Part shown: piece by piece, positions 44,233 through 55,900 of the stretch
How positions within the stretch are numbered: position 1 is the stretch's first letter
Layout: every line of letters starts with the position of its first letter
From: Mikania micrantha
Lineage: Eukaryota; Streptophyta; Magnoliopsida; Asterales; Asteraceae
Assembly (NCBI GenBank): GCA_009363875.1
Contig: CM018695.1
Span: forward strand, 15,534,755 to 15,598,754
Direction of reading: 5' to 3'
Length of the DNA stretch: 64,000 nucleotides
Position numbers and translations under genes: made by a program
Notes under the pieces: model-generated
What the model saw: only the letters and a program-made list of their open reading frames with translations
Database searches by the model: none
What the model was told of the DNA's origin: nothing

Positions 44233-46890
44233 ATGGTTTGTTAATCGATCATTTCACTAGCTTCCGATTCCACAGATATTATCGTTTCAATTTTCTGATT
44301 TCTAATCTTGCAGACTTTCAAGAGAAGGAATGGCGGACGGAACAAGCACGGCCGTGGTCACGTCAAGTTCATTCGCTGTTCAAACTGCGGAAAGTGCTGC
44401 CCAAAGGTAAACTGAATTCATATGTTTCGTAAGATTAGTAACGATCGATTGATTTGTAGAAGTAAGTCGTTTTTACTTTTTAAAGATTGTAAGTTGACGA
44501 TTTTTGGATCTTTGTAATCTATATTAGTGATTTATACTGGTGGATTGATTTTCTGGAGGGATCTGTTTTTTTTTTTAAGGTTAGAGATTGAATCGTTTAA
44601 CGTTGGTTGGGTCATAATCTTGTTATTGAAATGTTTGTGTTGATACGTGTTCTTAGGTTAGAGGATATAATTTTAATGTTTGGTAGTGGCTCTAACATTA
44701 CTTAAAATTTAGACAAAAAGAATCGCTTTATACATGATTTTGTATACAAATAGTGTGTATTTGCGATCTAAATAAGCTATATTCTCCAATACACACATAT
44801 ACTAAACCTTGAGCTTTAGTTGCCTGACGTCTGGGGACGCATCTGGCACGCTTTATACAACTTGGATTTAGTAATTGAGAGGACGTTATGATAATGTTTA
44901 GTACTGTTTTTTTTTTTTCTCTTATTAAGGGATTTTTTTTTAATCTTTTGTATGTTTTTGTTTTCAAAATCTTGAATTGGTATGAAGTGGGCATTTTTTA
45001 TCTTAGTTTTGAAGTGCCTTGATGCAAGAGACTAAATCTTCAAATCGAAGTTGATATCAGCTTGATTTTGAAATTCAAGATTAGGGACTTAAATTTCACT
45101 GTTTTTTTAGGTAATTAAGCAAGTGATGTTTATCTAATACATATTGGAATGCTGGAAGTAGTTTGCTTTCCCTAGAAAAAATAAGTAGGTGATGTTTTTT
45201 ATTACCTAATTGAATGTGGAAACAGTTAGTTTGATAACACTAGTAAAAATGCATATTCGCACGCGGTACAGAAGTATTGTGATCAAGAAAGTTAATATAT
45301 TTATTACATTTGTCATGTCATCAAATTAAGAATGAAAGTGAATCCTTTTTTTACTCACTTTTTGTATTTTGATTTCTCAAGTGTACTGCAAGGTCATGTG
45401 GTTTATCATCTATTAACGTCATATAAATTAAGTCAAACATTAGCTCTTGGTGCTCATTTTTTTTAGAAAATTGGATTATTTTTATGTATTTTGCTAAGTA
45501 TATGATTATAATAATTGTTCAGGATAAGGCTATTAAGAGATTCAATGTGCGGAATATAGTGGAGCAAGCTGCTGTTAGGGATGTTCAAGAGGCTTGTGCA
45601 TTTGATCGTGAGTTTTTCATCTAAGTAGTGTAATGACCCGTGAAGAATAATTTATTTATTCTGATTATTTGGGGTGTATTTGGTTATTGTTTCAGAGTAC
45701 ACGCTTCCAAAGTTGTATGTGAAATTGCAATATTGCGTCTCCTGTGCGATTCACTCGAAAGTTGTTAGGGTTCGCTCGCGAACTGATAGGAGGAACCGTG
45801 AACCTCCAAAGCGTTTCACTCGGCCTAGGGTATGCTATTTATCTATTTATTTATTTTTATATATGTAAAATTCCCTTATTTATTTTGTTGTTATCCTTGA
45901 AAATGTTATTTGTTTATTCCTGTTACACTTCTTACTCGAACTAGCTACTGAAATAATTTTGTTTCTAGTTAGGGTTTTTCAAAATTTTGAGAAACTTTAA
46001 ACCAATTTTAATTGGTATTCTGTGAAAGAAACCATTTTTATTTAGCACATCTCAAACCAGATGAACTAGCTTGTTTTTCTATTGGAAGTTTTGGGCGTTT
46101 TCATTGAACGTGCCTATATTATTTTTTAGAGGTAATTGCATAAATGGTCCATCTGGTTTGATCAGATTTTCCCAAACTTTAAAAATTTCAAATTTAATCC
46201 AAACATTTAAAATTAATTAATTGCATAAATGGTCCATGTGGTTTGAGCAAATTGCAGATTTTGTCCCCAAACTTTAAAATTGCAAATTTAGAATATAAAT
46301 GAATCACAACTACAAAGTAAATGTTTAAACAATATGAAATAATTTAAACATTCTTAAAATAATTTGTGTTGTATTCATATTCATTCATTAAATAATTAGC
46401 AGAAAATACTGAATGATTAACATTATGTGTACAAGGTTTAATATTTTTTGCAACTATTTTTAATAAAAGATGTCAACCATATAATGTGGGAATATAAAGG
46501 TTAATGTATATAATTTACTCAATTATAAATTTGTTATAAGTTATAACATTTCAATAGAGTATTTTCTTCACACACATATTCGGTATCTGTATGTACATGT
46601 TCGAGTACTTCAAGAAATATATAATTTTTAGTATTTACTAGGTTTTACATGTATTCTTAATTTTAAATCCTGTTTATTACAAAATTGGAAAAATTTTTGA
46701 TTATAAATGCATGATTGTTTTGTGATTTTTTCTTTTTTTTTTAATCCTGAAATATTGTAATTTTATGCTTAAACACGATTGGATCTGTTTTTTTTTTAAA
46801 CGATGGCTAATTTTATTGATGTATCAGGATGATGCTCCTAAAGCTCCTCGTGTTGGTGCTGCTTCTGCTCCTCCGGCTGTTCGTGCTTAG
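44233..46890 (+). CDS. RPS26: 40S ribosomal protein S26 (eS26), complete
   Basis: Five coding exons: 44233-44235 (the ATG alone), 44314-44406, 45523-45607, 45696-45829, 46828-46890, all GT-AG. They total 125 codons plus stop. The protein starts MTFKRRNGGRNKHGRG, has the zinc-binding pairs CSNC and CVSC, and ends in an Ala/Pro-rich tail (GAASAPPAVRA), matching plant eS26 (about 125-133 aa). It sits at the mRNA exit channel of the small subunit. A start codon isolated in its own exon is usual for plant ribosomal protein genes. No defects are seen. Intron 4 holds two copies of aattgcataaatggtccat (46133 and 46218). Confidence 0.97.
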
Positions 46891-47339
46891 GTGATATTTT
46901 GTTTTAACTTGTCACTTCACTGTAATGGATTTGTTTTGTTTAAAACTTTGCCCTGAAAAACCCTGTACGTTTGTTACAACTTACAATTGTCAAACATGTT
47001 TATTTTATTTTAATTTTGCAGTGTTTAATTTTAATAAGTATGTTATCAGCTTTGACATTCTTCTTAGTTAATGTAGTTGCGTAGGTGCTTTTGAGGCGAG
47101 TTGCAACTTCAAGATTGTCTAGAAATTTAGAAATCTGATAAACATGGGACTGAGTTTTTGAAATTTATGAATCAGACATTGAACATGTATTTTGTGAATT
47201 AAATGAGATGTGAGATTTGGGTTCTACATGAAATTTGATTGTTGTATATCTAAAGGTTTTAGTGGCCTAGGATGGGGAGAATCTCGTGCCTTTATTTAAC
47301 CCAGTAGATTCTTTAAATCAGCATTACGCTTCATTTACG
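46891..47339 (+). other. 3' flank of RPS26, no gene seen
   Basis: Probable 3' UTR and downstream spacer. The polyadenylation site was not determined. Confidence 0.4.
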
Positions 47340-47575
47340 GTGCGTGTATGTGATGTATATGTGTGTGAGCCCTTGAGGGGCTGAAGTAAAATTTCATTAA
47401 TTTCAACGTTATTCTACTTATTTTGTGAAAATAACGTTAAAAATGTTGGGATGATGAGCCGGTGAATCTCTCGGAGCAACCTCTGTATTCCAACTGGGAT
47501 AAGAGGTAAGGTTTGGGTCTATCCTTCTCTGCTAGACCCTATTGAAAAGTGGGAATATACTGGGTAAGTTTGTTT
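47340..47575 (+). mobile_element. 3' tail of RTE-clade LINE (5'-truncated copy)
   Basis: gtgagcccttgaggggc, aacgttattctacttatt, gatgagccggtgaatctct and aatatactgggtaagtttg parallel the tail of the LINE at 54370-54640. Only the last 235 bp are present, as usual for 5'-truncated LINE copies, or a SINE sharing that tail. Confidence 0.7.
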
Positions 47576-47589
47576 TATTCTTTTAATCA

Positions 47590-48910
47590 GCATGTTCTTG
47601 ACATCCCTGCCTTTGATAATTCAATATATAGTTTATAATGTATCAAACTATCCATTAAGTTATTTTATAAAAACAAAGTTCCTAAAATTAAATATTTTTT
47701 ATCATAAAATAATGAAAAAGAGTTCGTTTATAGGATTATAGTAGACTTGAAGCTTTAAATTTGACAATGAGGTAAAATATTATTATTAAAATAATTTTTG
47801 AGATCCTTAATGAGGATATACATGTTAAAATAAATTTTCTAGATTTTATTTAACATTTACAGAATACTAAAATTTGTTTCAATGATTTTTAGAATTTTTA
47901 AAATAAAAAATGGTTTAAAATGGATGAAAATAGGCTGGAACTAAGCAAAAATCAGTTTTGGCAACCACCCTCGAGGTTCGAACATGGCTCCCAGCACACA
48001 CGATTACCACTGTGCTGGGCCGGGGATACGTTGACTAACTCATAATCGATTTAATGTTATATAGGTATTGAAAACTTCCAATATTGGATGAACCCTAGTT
48101 TGGGTTTGTTTCCAATTTGATCAAGGAACCGATTGTAATAAGTTTAATAAAAATGTTTGTTGAATATATCTTTGTGAGTATGCATAAGCGAATACAAATG
48201 CATCAACAAATATTAACTTTATTTTATTATAAATCAAACACAATTACAATCCAAAATCGATACTGAAAACTTTAGGGATTACAACATAAAGACTGTTGTA
48301 TGACTTTTTTGAATTCATAGAAGAAAATATTTTAATCTGTTCATCTGATTGTTTTTGTTACTACTTATTATTGTGATTCACCCAATATTGTAGGCGATTC
48401 TCGTTGAATCTTAGACAAAATATTGTGATTTAAGGTCCTGAAAATGGCTCATAAGTCTATCGGTTGAATACTATTTTTTTCATTGGTGAAATTCGAGATT
48501 TACCTGGGCGTTAACACCTCATCTTCCTCGTTTTCTCTCTTATTCTGGTCCCACCTTGGTTGACTTCGGGTTTGGAAATGAATCGGAAAGCCAGAAACCT
48601 TGAATGCTCTATGCCACTTGCCAAAATCCCTCACCATTCCCAAGGCACCCCTATTTATACTCATAGCATAAGTTCTCGGACTGAAAGTACTCGACGAGTA
48701 CATTTCACCTTTGAGTACTTTAGATACTCGATTTAAATACTTGATCCGTGTACTTGGCCAAATTGTTTTGACCGAATTCATTTTCAGTATTTTTAGTATT
48801 CGTTGATACTCATATTTTTCTTTTTTCTCCAATACCCACCTACAAGTTTTATTTTTTTTCATGCCAAACACGTACTCAAATTAACTTGTATAGATTTTTT
48901 GGGTGTTACA
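47590..48910 (-). repeat. LTR-like sequence, minus strand
   Basis: The right border (48910) reads TGTAACACCCAAAAAATC on the minus strand. A strong TATAAATAG lies at 48659-48651. A tRNA-like module is at 47950-48020, and 48150-48290 resembles 33100-33220. The left border and target duplication were not found, so the left limit is nominal. No coding sequence. Confidence 0.55.
48651..48659 (-). promoter_or_regulatory. TATA box of LTR-like sequence
   Basis: GTATAAATAGGGG on the minus strand, 250 bases inside the presumed LTR start. Confidence 0.5.
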
Positions 48911-49973
48911 TCTTCTAGATGAATTTTGGTTCCTTAAAAAGGTAATAATTTACGTCATATTTTAAAAAGTAAGAGATTATAACATAACATATGTAGATAA
49001 TTGTATTATATATAATACAATACTAGAAGTAATAGGAGACGATGTTGTATGAATAATAAAAAAATATATTGAGTAATGAAATATGAAATGATTGATTAAC
49101 TTGAAAAGACGAAACTGAACATAACTCAGTTATCTCACGAAACAAAAATATTTTAGACAAATATGAAAAACAAAACTCTCTCACAATATTTACAGTTAAA
49201 AGATAAAACAAAAGATAACTCAATTGTCTCACAAAACAAAAATAATTTGGACAAATATCAAAAACAAAACTCCCTCAATATTTAGTTTAACAAATCTGTC
49301 TACAAACATGAATTTTATGAAAACCTCATAATATAATTCAACAACTTGTAATATATGAGAATGACATTGACTTTGTCATAACATCTATCATTTTTGCTGG
49401 GTATATTTGTAAGGGTTGAATCCACTAAAATAAGATTTTTGCCTAAAAAGAGTAAGAATCAATAAGAATTTGACATGTGACATGCTAAAAATAATAAAAA
49501 CGAAAATCTAGTACAAAACAAAAATCTAATATAGAAAAGAATCCAGTACAAAAAAGAACAAAATATAGTACAAAAACCCAGTAAAAAAACTAGTACAGAA
49601 AAAAATAAAAATACAGTACAAAAATAACAATAAAGTACAAAAAACAAAAAAAGTTTAGTAAAAAAAGAATTTAGTATAAAAAAATAAAAAATAGGATGTT
49701 ATATCCTTATTACCATGTTACATGTTAAAATTTTATTAGTTATTATTCTTTTAAAAAATTGTTTTCTTGTTTTCTTTATATTTATAATTCTAGAAAATAA
49801 AATTAGTTTATGCCCTAATTTGAAGATTTTATTTTGGAGATATTCCTAGACGGCATGTGTGATGTGTGCAGTGCTTTGAGATTCGGACTTGTGATCAAAC
49901 ATCAACCTCACCAAGCTAATTTCCCCTCACAAAACACACACACACACACACTCCACACTCATCCATCATAGCA
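48911..49973. other. Upstream region of helicase gene; A-rich repeat, no other gene
   Basis: A-rich tandem-like repeat of (agtacaaaa)n at about 49490-49690. A (CA)n tract at 49936-49951 lies in the presumed 5' leader. No further gene is seen. Confidence 0.5.
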
Positions 49974-52900
49974 ATGTCTTACGTGCCTCCTCACCTCCGT
50001 AAGTCAATCCCTGCCACCTCTACCACCGTCGCCACCACCACAACCTTAGACAACACCTCGACGAACCATAAGCTTCACTCTAAATCCATCAACAATGCCT
50101 TTTCCAATGCAGCTACTCGCCGGAGCTCAGGCAACAACCATATCCAACCACCGAGAGCCATCGCCGTACCTAACGCTGTGTTTCCTCCTTGGAAGCCTTC
50201 TGAACGCGTTCTACGTCTTAAACCTGAGCAGGTTACGTATTTGACGTTTTGCCAACTGGTTGTTAACCTGTTTCGATTGCGAGACTGATTGAATTTGAAA
50301 TAATTATCAGTTAATGATGAATGACTTTTACGGCGTAGCTGTTTCGTGTTTAGGTTTTTATTCGAGATTTTAGGGCATTTTTATGGTGATTTGGACGCTT
50401 TTATTGTTAAATTGTAATAGATTTATTCACAGGAAGCCTACTTTAAGTTTATGATTCTTATTATTTTGCTAGGTAACCAGACTTTATCGATTTCTTCCTT
50501 GAATCATTATTGCGAAGTTAGGGACACATTTATAGGTCTAGCCTCTTGTGATAGATAATATTCTAACTCTTAAACATTCTCATTAAATGCACAAATTTAG
50601 GTTTTATCCTAGCATGATTAAGTAATACCTGAGAGATTAGGACATTGTTCTAGGTTAGGCTTTCTTAATTCACAAAATTCTGATATTTTCATAAGAATAC
50701 AAGTTTTTTTTTTTTGGTTTTATCATCAACAGACATAACTTTTTTTTAACATATATATATGGCTGCTAAATTTGCCTATCAATTTGATTATTAGGTTTTC
50801 TAATACTGTCTTTGGAGAGTAAATGCACCTGTGGTTTTGGTACATAGTGGAATTAGGGGTTTGGTTGGAAAACCTACTCATACAGGATGTACTTATGTGT
50901 TCCTGAATGAGCATAGCATGTTTATGATTTTTAAGACAATTACTACAAATTCATACAAATGTGCCATTCTCTTCTGGAAGATGAAATCACGTAAGCTATT
51001 CTTTGTTAGACACCCGACAGCTGGTTATGCTAATAACATGTAAAATTGTTTAGTTACTTAAAGCAGAGGCCAAATTCAGTTGTTGAGGTAGGTTAGTTAA
51101 TTTAATGAAATGTTAATGTTGTCAAGGAGACTATGCCGTTCTTTTTGGCATGCAACAGAAATAGGGAGCTTTTGAGATGCACAGACAAGGAGGAATGAGA
51201 GAAATTGAGAGAGAATTACAAAAAGGCCAAAAGGTAGGCAAAGAAGAAAGTGACAGTGACAAAAAAATATCGTACAAAGTACAGACATATGTATGTATGT
51301 TTAGAAACAAAGGAACGGTAGCACAACATATTTAGGATTGCCAGGGACTTAGGGAGCATAGGAGACATGACATACGAGGCATAAAGTTTAAAAAGTAAGG
51401 ATGGACATGTGTTAATCAAGGAAGCGTATATCAAGTTGAGATGACAAAAATACTTTCATGACCTCTTCAACATAGGAGGGCTTACCAAGAAGAAAGTGAC
51501 AACAACATTAATCAAAGACTACATCAAAATCACGAACCCAAGTATCACACAGGGGAGGTGGAGATGACTTTTAGGAAGATGGGAAGGGCTAAGGCAGTGG
51601 GTCCAGATAACATACGTCTTAAGGTGTGGAAGGGCCTAAGTGAAGGAGCCCAATGGTTAACGATTTTGTTCAACCTCACTCTCATATATGCTAAGATGTC
51701 AAATTAGTGAAGGGCTTGTGTGGTAGATTCTATCTATTAGAACAAAATAGACCTCCAATGTTGCGGAAAATACAAAGGAATCAAGCTATTAGGACACACT
51801 ATGAATCTATGGGATAGAACAATTGAGAGTTAGACTAGAAGAGATACGTGTGTGACAGTAAGCCAATTTGGTTTCATACTAGCCTAGTCAACGAAAGCAA
51901 TACACATCCTAAGGAGATCGATAGAATAATATAGAGAGAAGAAACATGATTTACATATAGTATTTATTAACCTTGAAGAAGCATACAACATGTGCCATGT
52001 AGACTAATAAGGGATATCTTTGAGGCTAGGAGGTTCAGGGTAAGTATATAGAAATAATTAGGGATACGTATGATGGGAGTGAAACTAGGGTTTGCGTGTC
52101 AGTTGCGACATTGATTTGTATCCTGAGGAAGTAAGCCTCCACCAAGGGTTCGTGTTGAGCTTGTTTCTTTTCATAGTTTTCATGGATGAGTTGACAAAAT
52201 GAATCCACGGGACAATTCTTGTGTGCATGCTTTTTGCGGATGACATTGTATTAGTTGCGGAGACAAATGAGAGCCTGAACTCGCGTTTAGAAATTAGCTG
52301 CAAGCCTAGAGAGCAAAGGTTTGAGGTTAAGTCGTGCTAAGATGAGTACCTCTATTGTGGTTTTAGTGGCACACTTTATGAAGAAAACAAGAGGGCGTTA
52401 TTGCTCCTTTTTTTATTTAGTACTATTTGTCTTACATAGTTTCTTTAAAAATAACTTAAAAATAACAAGGACTTTTTATAGTTTGGTTCGATTTGCGTGT
52501 TTTTTCTTTGTATTCATTTATATTATAGGTTTCTATAGCAAGAAAAAAGGAATGGACCCTCTTATTTTATTACTAGATGTTCCATTAGTAACATTCCTTT
52601 GTAGTGTGATTGTTTATTTTACTTGTGTTTAGTCTTTCCCGATTAGAAATAGAATTTTTTGAACTGTATTGATTTGATTGGTTCATCAATAGTGTTCAGC
52701 CGACACTCAAATCACTATTGAAGGCCAAGTCGTCCTGCAGTCAACTAAGTTTAAGTACCAAGGATTATTTGTAAAAGTGATGGGGACATGTAGAGTGACA
52801 TCAATCACCGAGTACAAGCAGGTTGGCGTAGGTGAAGAGTAGCTATGGGTGTAAATGAGTCGAGCTCGAGCTCGGCTCGTTTTGACTAAATAGGGAATCG

Positions 52901-55900
52901 AGCTCGTCTCGCTAAGAGTTTTATTTTAAAGCTCAAGCTCGGCTCATCTCGTTTATTCTTTGTTAATTCAATTTATTTATTTTAATTACTAATTTAATAT
53001 TATTTATAATTATAATTTCCAAATTTAACATAAAATAAATGATTTATATATATTTATCATAATTTTATATATAAAAATAATTAACTTTATAGATATACAG
53101 TTAATAGAATAAAAAAAATATATAAATAAAAATCTCGTTTAGGCTCGCTAGCCGGCTCAAGCTTGATATGTAAAGATCAGGCTTAGGCCCAATAACTAAA
53201 TGAGCCATATTTCTGGGCACATGCTCGTTTAGGCTTGGCTTGTTCGAGCTTTTTACAAATCTGATCCCGAGTGTTTCACGAAATGACTTGATTCGTTTAC
53301 ACCCCTAAGTGCAACGTTATGGATGCTATGAGACAAAAACTTTCTAACTAGGCTAAAAAGGAAATTTTATAGTGTTGCAGTTTGACCAACTATGTTATAT
53401 GGAACACACTATTGGGTCATCAAGAATACACAAGCATGAAGGATGGAGGTAGCAAAGATGAGGATGCTAAATGGATGTGTAGGCACACAAGGTTAGATAG
53501 GATAAGAAATGGTTTTTAAGGAATAGGGATTAATCGGATTGGAATTTTTATATAGAATTTTTCAAAATTTTATATATATACATACATACAAATACACACA
53601 TCAACACAAATATAATACTTCAAAATTTAAATATTTTTCTAATAAACTTAAAGATAATAAACAAAGTACTTAAAAATTCAAACATTAACATAAGTATCCC
53701 TGGGAGTCAATTGAGACCGATCGTGCGCAACTTTTTTTTTGACCGAAGTGATTTTGGGAGTCGACCGAGACCGGGAAGAAGAAAAACCACAGTTTCTTTG
53801 GGCTTGGACCAAAATTTTTGGCTTAGACATAAAATTATTGACCTGTTGACCGATTTTTTGCCCTGTTGATTGATTTTATGCCCTTGGACCGATTAATCCG
53901 ACTATTCTGACTAGGCTCGATTAGCCCCGACTAGGCTCGACTAGGTCCGATTTTGACCAACTTTGACCGCCTAGCGATTTTTCGACCAATTAGCCTAAAT
54001 TTAATCGGCTAATGGCCGACTACCGATTAATCCCGATTAATCGGCCGATTAATCCCGATTTTTACAACATTGGTGGAGAAGCTAAGGGAGAATAGATTGA
54101 GATAGTTTAGGTATGTGAAGAGGAGGCAAGCGAGAACCTCAGTTAGAGTGAGGAATCTCTCATTGTGGAAGGAAGGAGGGGAAAAGGTAGGCCCAAACTA
54201 CCATAGGATGAGCGGATTAAGAAAAATTTCCTAGAATTGCATCAATATAAGGACATGATTCATGATAGAAGTTTGTAGAGATGTAAGATTAAGGTTAAGG
54301 ATTTATAGAATAATTTGTAGATGTAGTATAACAATGTATTTGAGAGATGTATATTACTATCACCACCCCGTTAGCGGTGCACACATATAATGTATATATG
54401 TGTCGACAGCTCTTGAGGGGCAAAAGTAAAATTGCACTAATTTTAACGTTATTTTACTTATTCAGTGAAAATAACGTTAAAATCGTTTCGGACGGTTGAT
54501 CAAGCATCATGAGCCGAGGGTCTCACTGGAAGCAGCCTCTCTACCCCTACGGGGTAGGGGTAAGGCTGTCTACATCTCACCCTCCTCAGACCCTGCCTTA
54601 GCATGCTAATGGCGGGATATACTGAGTACGTTGATTGATTGAATATATTACTATCACATTTTTTTTAGGAAAACTTCGTATGTTTCTACCTCAACTTTAT
54701 TGCAAGTAATTATGTGTGATCACTGATATTATGTTTTTTTTTTTTTTTTTGGTGATAATATGCTATTATGCTTTTTGGTTATTATGTTACCACATATGCT
54801 GCAATCTATTGTTCCACAATATATTCATATGATTATGCTTGATTATACTTTTATGTATCTGTTTGTCTTGTTTGTAATTTGTTTTTGAGCCGGGGGTCTC
54901 TTTGAAACCAACCTCTCTTTCCTTAGGATAGAAGTAAGATATGCTTACATCTCACCGTCCTTGGATCCTACAAATAACCATGATTTGTGCTTGATTATAT
55001 TTTTATGTGTGTGTTTGTCTTGTTTGTAATTTGTTTTTGAGCCGGGGGTCTCTTTGAAACCAACCTCTCTTTCCTTAGGATAGAGGTAAGATATGCTTAC
55101 AATTCACCTTCCTTAGACCCTACAAATAACCATGCGACTAGTTAGATTTTTTTGGGTATGATTGATTGATTGGTAATGGTGTAATACTATCTAAACAGTT
55201 AACTTATCCATGCTATATAAGTTGAACGTGGAGTGCTTAACTAATGTCCTGATTCTATGATTACTTTTCGTAATTAAGTACCAGATCTATTAAAATATGA
55301 TCGTTTGGATGATAGATATGTTTTTATAATTTGATCTATTACTTACAGATAGAAGAGGTCAGATTACGACTCAATGTTGATGTTACTGTTGCTCCTGATT
55401 CTCCTCCTGCACCTGCACCAGTCGAATCTTTTACAGACATGGTAAGCAAATTTTGTACTTGATATACTTCTGATACATGCAATTCATGAATACCAACACC
55501 TGCTTCTATTCAGTGCCTTGACTCAAGCATCATGAAGGATATTGCCATTCATGAATACACAACACCTACCTCTATTCAGGCACAGGCAATGCCTGTTGCT
55601 TTAAGTGGTAGGGATCTTTTAGGCTGTGCAGAAACAGGCAGTGGCAAAACTGCGGCTTTTACAATACCCATGATACAGGTACTTATTCATGAAATTTGTG
55701 CATACAAAACCCTATAACTTTTTATGTTTCTCAGTGAGCTATATGACGAATTCTGGTTGTTTGTGCCTATTTACCTTTTTCATATATGAAGCATTGCATA
55801 GCTCAGTCTTCTGTTAGACGTGGAGATGGTCCATTGGCACTTGTTCTGGCTCCCACTAGAGAGCTTGCACAACAGATAGAGAAAGAGGTAAGGTAGTTCA

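Larger units (their letters stand above)
51120..54645 (+). mobile_element. RTE-clade LINE in helicase intron 1, decayed
   Basis: Reverse-transcriptase pieces appear in several frames: KDGHVLIKEAY, GRAKAVGPDNIRLKVWK, KYKGIKLLGHTMNLWDR, SQFGFILA and FADDIVLV (about 52225-52255, the catalytic motif). Later comes TIEGQVVLQSTKFKYQG. The tail (54370-54640) has the gagccgagggtctcactgga and ggggtaggggtaaggctg words and ends in ttgattgattg, a typical RTE tail. Three insertions interrupt it: 52375-52697 (unknown), 52844-53307 and about 53530-54063 (MITEs). It is in the same orientation as the host gene. Confidence 0.85.

Noticed and set aside
48500..48871. 123-codon minus-strand frame
   Set aside because: It lies across the LTR promoter and leader, shows no domain and is not supported as a gene.
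52321..52632. 103-codon frame with a hydrophobic stretch in the LINE, possibly plastid-derived
   Set aside because: It resembled a small photosystem protein only weakly. It starts in LINE sequence and has no full-length match I can defend.
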